Assembly (NCBI RefSeq): GCF_003205515.1 | Contig: NZ_KZ826487.1 | Coordinates: forward strand, 90,239 to 154,238 | Direction: 5' to 3' | Source of the DNA: Litorivita pollutaquae | GTDB taxonomy: Bacteria; Pseudomonadota; Alphaproteobacteria; Rhodobacterales; Rhodobacteraceae | DNA length: 64,000 bases | Shown here: one piece after another, positions 61,372 through 64,000 of the stretch | How positions within the stretch are numbered: the first letter of the stretch is position 1 | Layout: each line of letters starts with the position of its first letter | The notes under the pieces: model-generated | Database searches by the model: none | Told to the model about the DNA's origin: nothing | Seen by the model: only the letters and a program-made list of their open reading frames with translations | Position numbers and translations under genes: made by a program

Positions 61372-62871
61372 ATGGGAATTGCGACGCACGCCTTGACGGT
61401 TTTGGCCTTGGTCTTTGTTCTGGTGCTGGGAGGGGCGGCGTTGATGGCGCTGTTGTTCTTCATCGTCGACAAACTCCAAACCAGCGATGCCATTCGCCGT
61501 AATTATCCGGTGATCGGGCGGTTCCGGCATATTTTCTCGACGCTTGGTGAATTCTTCCGGCAATATTTCTTTGCCATGGACCGTGAGGAAATGCCATTCA
61601 ACCGCGCACAACGCGATTGGGTCACCCATGCCGGCACGGGCAAGGGCAATACCGTCGCCTTTGGATCCACCCGCAGCCTGTCGACCCCCGGCACATCGAT
61701 CTTCATGAATGCGGCTTTCCCGCCGCTCGAAGATCAATTCGCCAAGACCGAACCGATGATGATCGGGCCAACGGCGGCGATCCCATTCGTGGCAAAATCT
61801 ATCTTTAACATTTCCGGAATGAGCTATGGCGCGATCTCGCGCCCTGCGGTCGAAGCCCTGTCGCGCGGCGCGGCAGAGGCGGGCATATGGCTCAATACAG
61901 GCGAGGGCGGCATTTCGCCTTTTCATACGCTTGGCGCTTGCGACGTGGTGTTTCAAATCGGCACCGCCAAATTCGGGGTGCGTGACGAGCATGGCAATCT
62001 GAGCGACGACAAATTGCGCACAGTCGCCGAGCACCCGCAGGTCCGCATGTTTGAATTGAAGCTGGCCCAAGGTGCCAAGCCGGGGAAGGGCGGTATTCTA
62101 CCCGGCGAGAAGGTCACCGCCGAAATCGCCGCGATCCGCGGATTGCAAATCGGTCAGGACGGGATTTCCCCGAACCGCCACCGTGAGATCGATGATTGGG
62201 GGGATCTGCTTGATATGGTCGGCCACATTCGCGAGGTCACAGGAAAACCCGTGGGGTTTAAGACCGTGATGGGGTCTCCTGACGCGCTGGAACCGCTTTT
62301 CAACCTGATCAATGAGCGCGGCGCGGACTGCGCGCCGGACTTTATCGCCATTGATGGCGGTGAAGGCGGGACAGGGGCGGCGCCGATGCCTTTGATCGAT
62401 CTGGTCGGCATGCCCATTCGCGAAGCATTGCCCATGCTGGTGGACCTGCGTGATAAACATGGGCTGCACGACCGCATCCGAATTATTGCGGCGGGCAAAT
62501 TGGTAAACCCCTCTGATGTGGCTTGGGCGATCTGCGCGGGGGCGGATTTCGTCACCTCGGCGCGGGGGTTCATGTTTTCGCTCGGCTGTATTCAGGCGCT
62601 CAAGTGTAACAAGAACACCTGTCCCACCGGGATCACCACCCATGATCCGCGCTTGCAAGCAGGCCTTGTGGTCGAGGACAAATACAAACGCGTGGCCCAT
62701 TACGCCAAGCAGGTGATCAAAGAGGTGGAAACCATCGCCCATTCGGTTGGCGTGTCGGAGCCGCGCCAAATGCGCCGCCGCCATGTGCGCGTGGTGATGG
62801 CCGACGGGCAATCCGTGCCGATGAACACCATCTTTCCCAGCCAAGATGGTCAGGCAGGCGTGACACATTAA
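61372..62871 (+). CDS. FMN-binding glutamate synthase family protein
   Basis: 499 residues: one N-terminal membrane helix (LTVLALVFVLVLGGAALMALLFFIV) then the FMN/Fe-S domain of glutamate synthase large subunits (FNISGMSYGAISRPAVEALSRGAAEAGIWLNTGEGGISP, GAKPGKGGILPG, IDGGEGGTGAAP) and a cysteine cluster CIQALKCNKNTCPTGI. There is no glutaminase domain, so it is not a full GltB; its substrate is unknown. ATG 61372 with a TGAGGA site is preferred over an upstream TTG. Confidence 0.9.
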   Translation: MGIATHALTVLALVFVLVLGGAALMALLFFIVDKLQTSDAIRRNYPVIGRFRHIFSTLGEFFRQYFFAMDREEMPFNRAQRDWVTHAGTGKGNTVAFGSTRSLSTPGTSIFMNAAFPPLEDQFAKTEPMMIGPTAAIPFVAKSIFNISGMSYGAISRPAVEALSRGAAEAGIWLNTGEGGISPFHTLGACDVVFQIGTAKFGVRDEHGNLSDDKLRTVAEHPQVRMFELKLAQGAKPGKGGILPGEKVTAEIAAIRGLQIGQDGISPNRHREIDDWGDLLDMVGHIREVTGKPVGFKTVMGSPDALEPLFNLINERGADCAPDFIAIDGGEGGTGAAPMPLIDLVGMPIREALPMLVDLRDKHGLHDRIRIIAAGKLVNPSDVAWAICAGADFVTSARGFMFSLGCIQALKCNKNTCPTGITTHDPRLQAGLVVEDKYKRVAHYAKQVIKEVETIAHSVGVSEPRQMRRRHVRVVMADGQSVPMNTIFPSQDGQAGVTH

Positions 62872-62918
62872 GCAATAGGGCCGCGCATCGGGGTTTTTTA
62901 TATTACGCAGTCGGGCTC

Positions 62919-63521
62919 ATGCGTCGGGCCGCTCGACGCGATCTTGCGCCCGGCGCGGGCACTTTTTCCGGATCGGTGCAATATCAAACGGGCGGCGCCA
63001 CCAACATCGGTCCGAGCCTGTTTTACAATGTCTTCTCCGATATCGACTTTGAGGTAAGCGGTGCGCAAATCAAGAGCACCGGATCTCCTATAAGCAGCAC
63101 CTATAATCAGGTTGATTTGGCGGGTGGTACCGATGCCTTCTTGTCATATTACCAAGCAGGGTTTGGCGCGACGGGGCTTGCGGGGGTGAATGTATCGGCT
63201 GTGTCGCTTGAAATCCGTTAGAAGGAGGGCGTTAATCAGTTCGATGATATGGGCGATCTCTTCGGCGGATTTGCCGAAGGCGACAGTTTTGATCTGGATG
63301 ATATCGGCTATGTGAGCCTCGTGGCCTATTACGAGGATGACGCGGGGGCTTCCATCGGACTGGGTACGACGATCTTGCGGCTGCATAATTTTGATAGCCT
63401 TACCGTCAATGTGTCGGATGTCGCCCCGGCGGTGCCACTACCTGCGGGGTTGCCGCTGGTGATCGGGGCGTTTGCAGGTTTGGCCACATTGCGCCGTGAG
63501 GTTCGCCCTCAGGCGGCCTGA
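62919..63521 (+). pseudogene. VPLPA-CTERM surface protein gene, interrupted
   Basis: One reading frame runs from 62919 to 63521 except for a TAG at 63219-63221. Before it comes a secreted-type beta-rich part (GTFSGSVQYQTGGATN to GVNVSAVSLEIR). After it comes DLDDIGYVSLVAYYEDDAGAS and a sorting tail VPLPAGLPLVIGAFAGLATLRRE, of the exosortase-recognised VPLPA-CTERM type. No signal peptide precedes the first part (MRRAARRDLAPGAG), so the 5' end also seems lost. Confidence 0.8.
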
Positions 63522-63559
63522 CCGCGCGCCTCTTTAAGGGGATGCCCGACGAAAGAACC

Positions 63560-63597
63560 CCAAAGCCGCGATTCCCGTCGCGGCTTTGGACGTTTTA
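63560..63597 (+). terminator. Rho-independent terminator after the VPLPA-CTERM gene
   Basis: A perfect 12-pair stem CCAAAGCCGCGA/TCGCGGCTTTGG with a six-base loop, followed by ACGTTTT. Confidence 0.85.
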
Positions 63598-63884
63598 AGG
63601 GGCATCGGCGGTCCGACTCGCGAAAGCGCACGAAAATCCGACTCGCATGACATGATTCCACCTCCGCTTTTGGGGTGATTTGCATCGTATTCGACGACCT
63701 CTTGGGGATAAGTCTGTGGGTAACCCAACATATAGGGGGGTGGCCTCCATTTCATGCCAAGGCTCGAGGTGTCGCAGACTGCAGAAATTGCGGCACTTCA
63801 GAATTTGTTTGTCATTTAAGTCGTTGTATTTATTAGGATATTTGCATTTTTGAAGAAAAGATGACGATAACCTGAAAAAACCAC
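63598..63884. other. Spacer near right edge, no supported gene
   Basis: About 290 bases, A/T-richer than the rest. It contains a 10-base direct repeat TCCGACTCGC at 63612-63621 and 63637-63646. No coding region recognised. It may carry the promoter of the RTX-like fragment that follows. Confidence 0.4.
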
Positions 63885-64000
63885 TTGCGGGATTTGTTTG
63901 ATAACACTAGAACCCCCTTCACCGGCAGCGACGATACGCTAACGGGGCGCCAGACGGGGCGGACGGGACGGTCACAGAGGTGGCGGAAGCGGACGGATAC
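63885..64000 (+). other. Possible start of an RTX-like calcium-binding protein (right-edge fragment, frame broken)
   Basis: One frame from a TTG at 63885 reads FDNTRTPFTGSDDTLTG, the GSDDTLTG being typical of RTX repeats. A different frame, from 63947 to the edge, reads APDGADGTVTEVAEADGY. One extra G in the GGGG run (63944-63947) would join them into a single acidic RTX-like stretch. No ATG was found. The fragment is too short for a firm call. Confidence 0.35.

Noticed and set aside
63534..63755. 73-codon minus-strand frame after the VPLPA-CTERM pseudogene.
   Set aside because: It overlaps a perfect terminator hairpin and shows no family features.

Overview
The window looks like a chromosomal segment of a roseobacter-group member of the Rhodobacteraceae (Alphaproteobacteria). 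The base composition is moderately GC-rich. Family-typical genes are present: a DUF6478 protein, a 41-residue L36, a urate hydroxylase PuuD with a cytochrome c tail, a RpoE-ChrR pair beside a DUF1365 operon, and a VPLPA-type sorting tail. Genus cannot be assigned from the sequence alone. I see no insertion sequence, prophage or CRISPR array. Most of the window is dense core genome with some eroded patches.

Layout. (1) 1-4.4 kb: an oxygen-independent ubiquinone island, with partial ubiD on the minus strand, then ubiT-ubiU-ubiV and a Crp/Fnr regulator on the plus strand. Perfect TTGA-N6-TCAA boxes lie in the ubiD/ubiT gap and before the regulator. (2) 4.9-11.5 kb: an SDR plus acyl-CoA dehydrogenase pair, ilvD, a lipoprotein, DUF6478 and a small conserved protein. 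(3) 11.7-25.3 kb: a LysR regulator, a minus-strand OmpA/AhpD-like/GNAT/CinA-like run, sfsA, map, an orphan TRAP binding protein, rsmD, a ferredoxin reductase-like flavoprotein, a peroxiredoxin, an MscS channel, pterin dehydratase, a COG3146 acyltransferase, a GDPD and a RidA protein. (4) 25.5-34.5 kb: a type I secretion ABC/HlyD pair, mlaA-mlaC, a class A penicillin-binding protein, and glnK-amtB. (5) 34.7-40.7 kb: LysR/puuD, mutL, rmuC and a DUF1801 protein. (6) 41-45.8 kb: the singlet-oxygen module rpoE-chrR, divergent from a flavin oxidase/DUF1365/SDR operon, with matching sigma-E-type promoters facing both ways. (7) 45.8-51.6 kb: a saccharopine dehydrogenase-like gene, an M20 amidohydrolase, a WGR protein, a decayed junction joining a headless response regulator to a headless livF pseudogene, a CoA-ligase family gene and rpmJ. 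(8) 51.6-64 kb: tRNA-Val(GAC), an N-formylglutamate amidohydrolase family gene, dinB with a zinc-ribbon head, a NUDIX gene, a membrane protein, pyrF, clpB, a DUF302 protein divergent from an FMN-binding glutamate synthase-like protein across a third FNR box, a broken VPLPA-CTERM gene, and an RTX-like fragment at the right edge.

How it fits together. Region 1 and the FNR box near 61.35 kb point to FNR-type control of low-oxygen quinone and redox metabolism. Region 6 is a photooxidative or lipid-stress circuit. The most informative oddities are the paired sigma-E promoters, the likely ATT start of ubiD, the response-regulator/livF junction, the broken surface-protein genes at the right end, and a perfect 22-bp tandem duplication upstream of pyrF. 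All calls come from reading the sequence; no database search was run.
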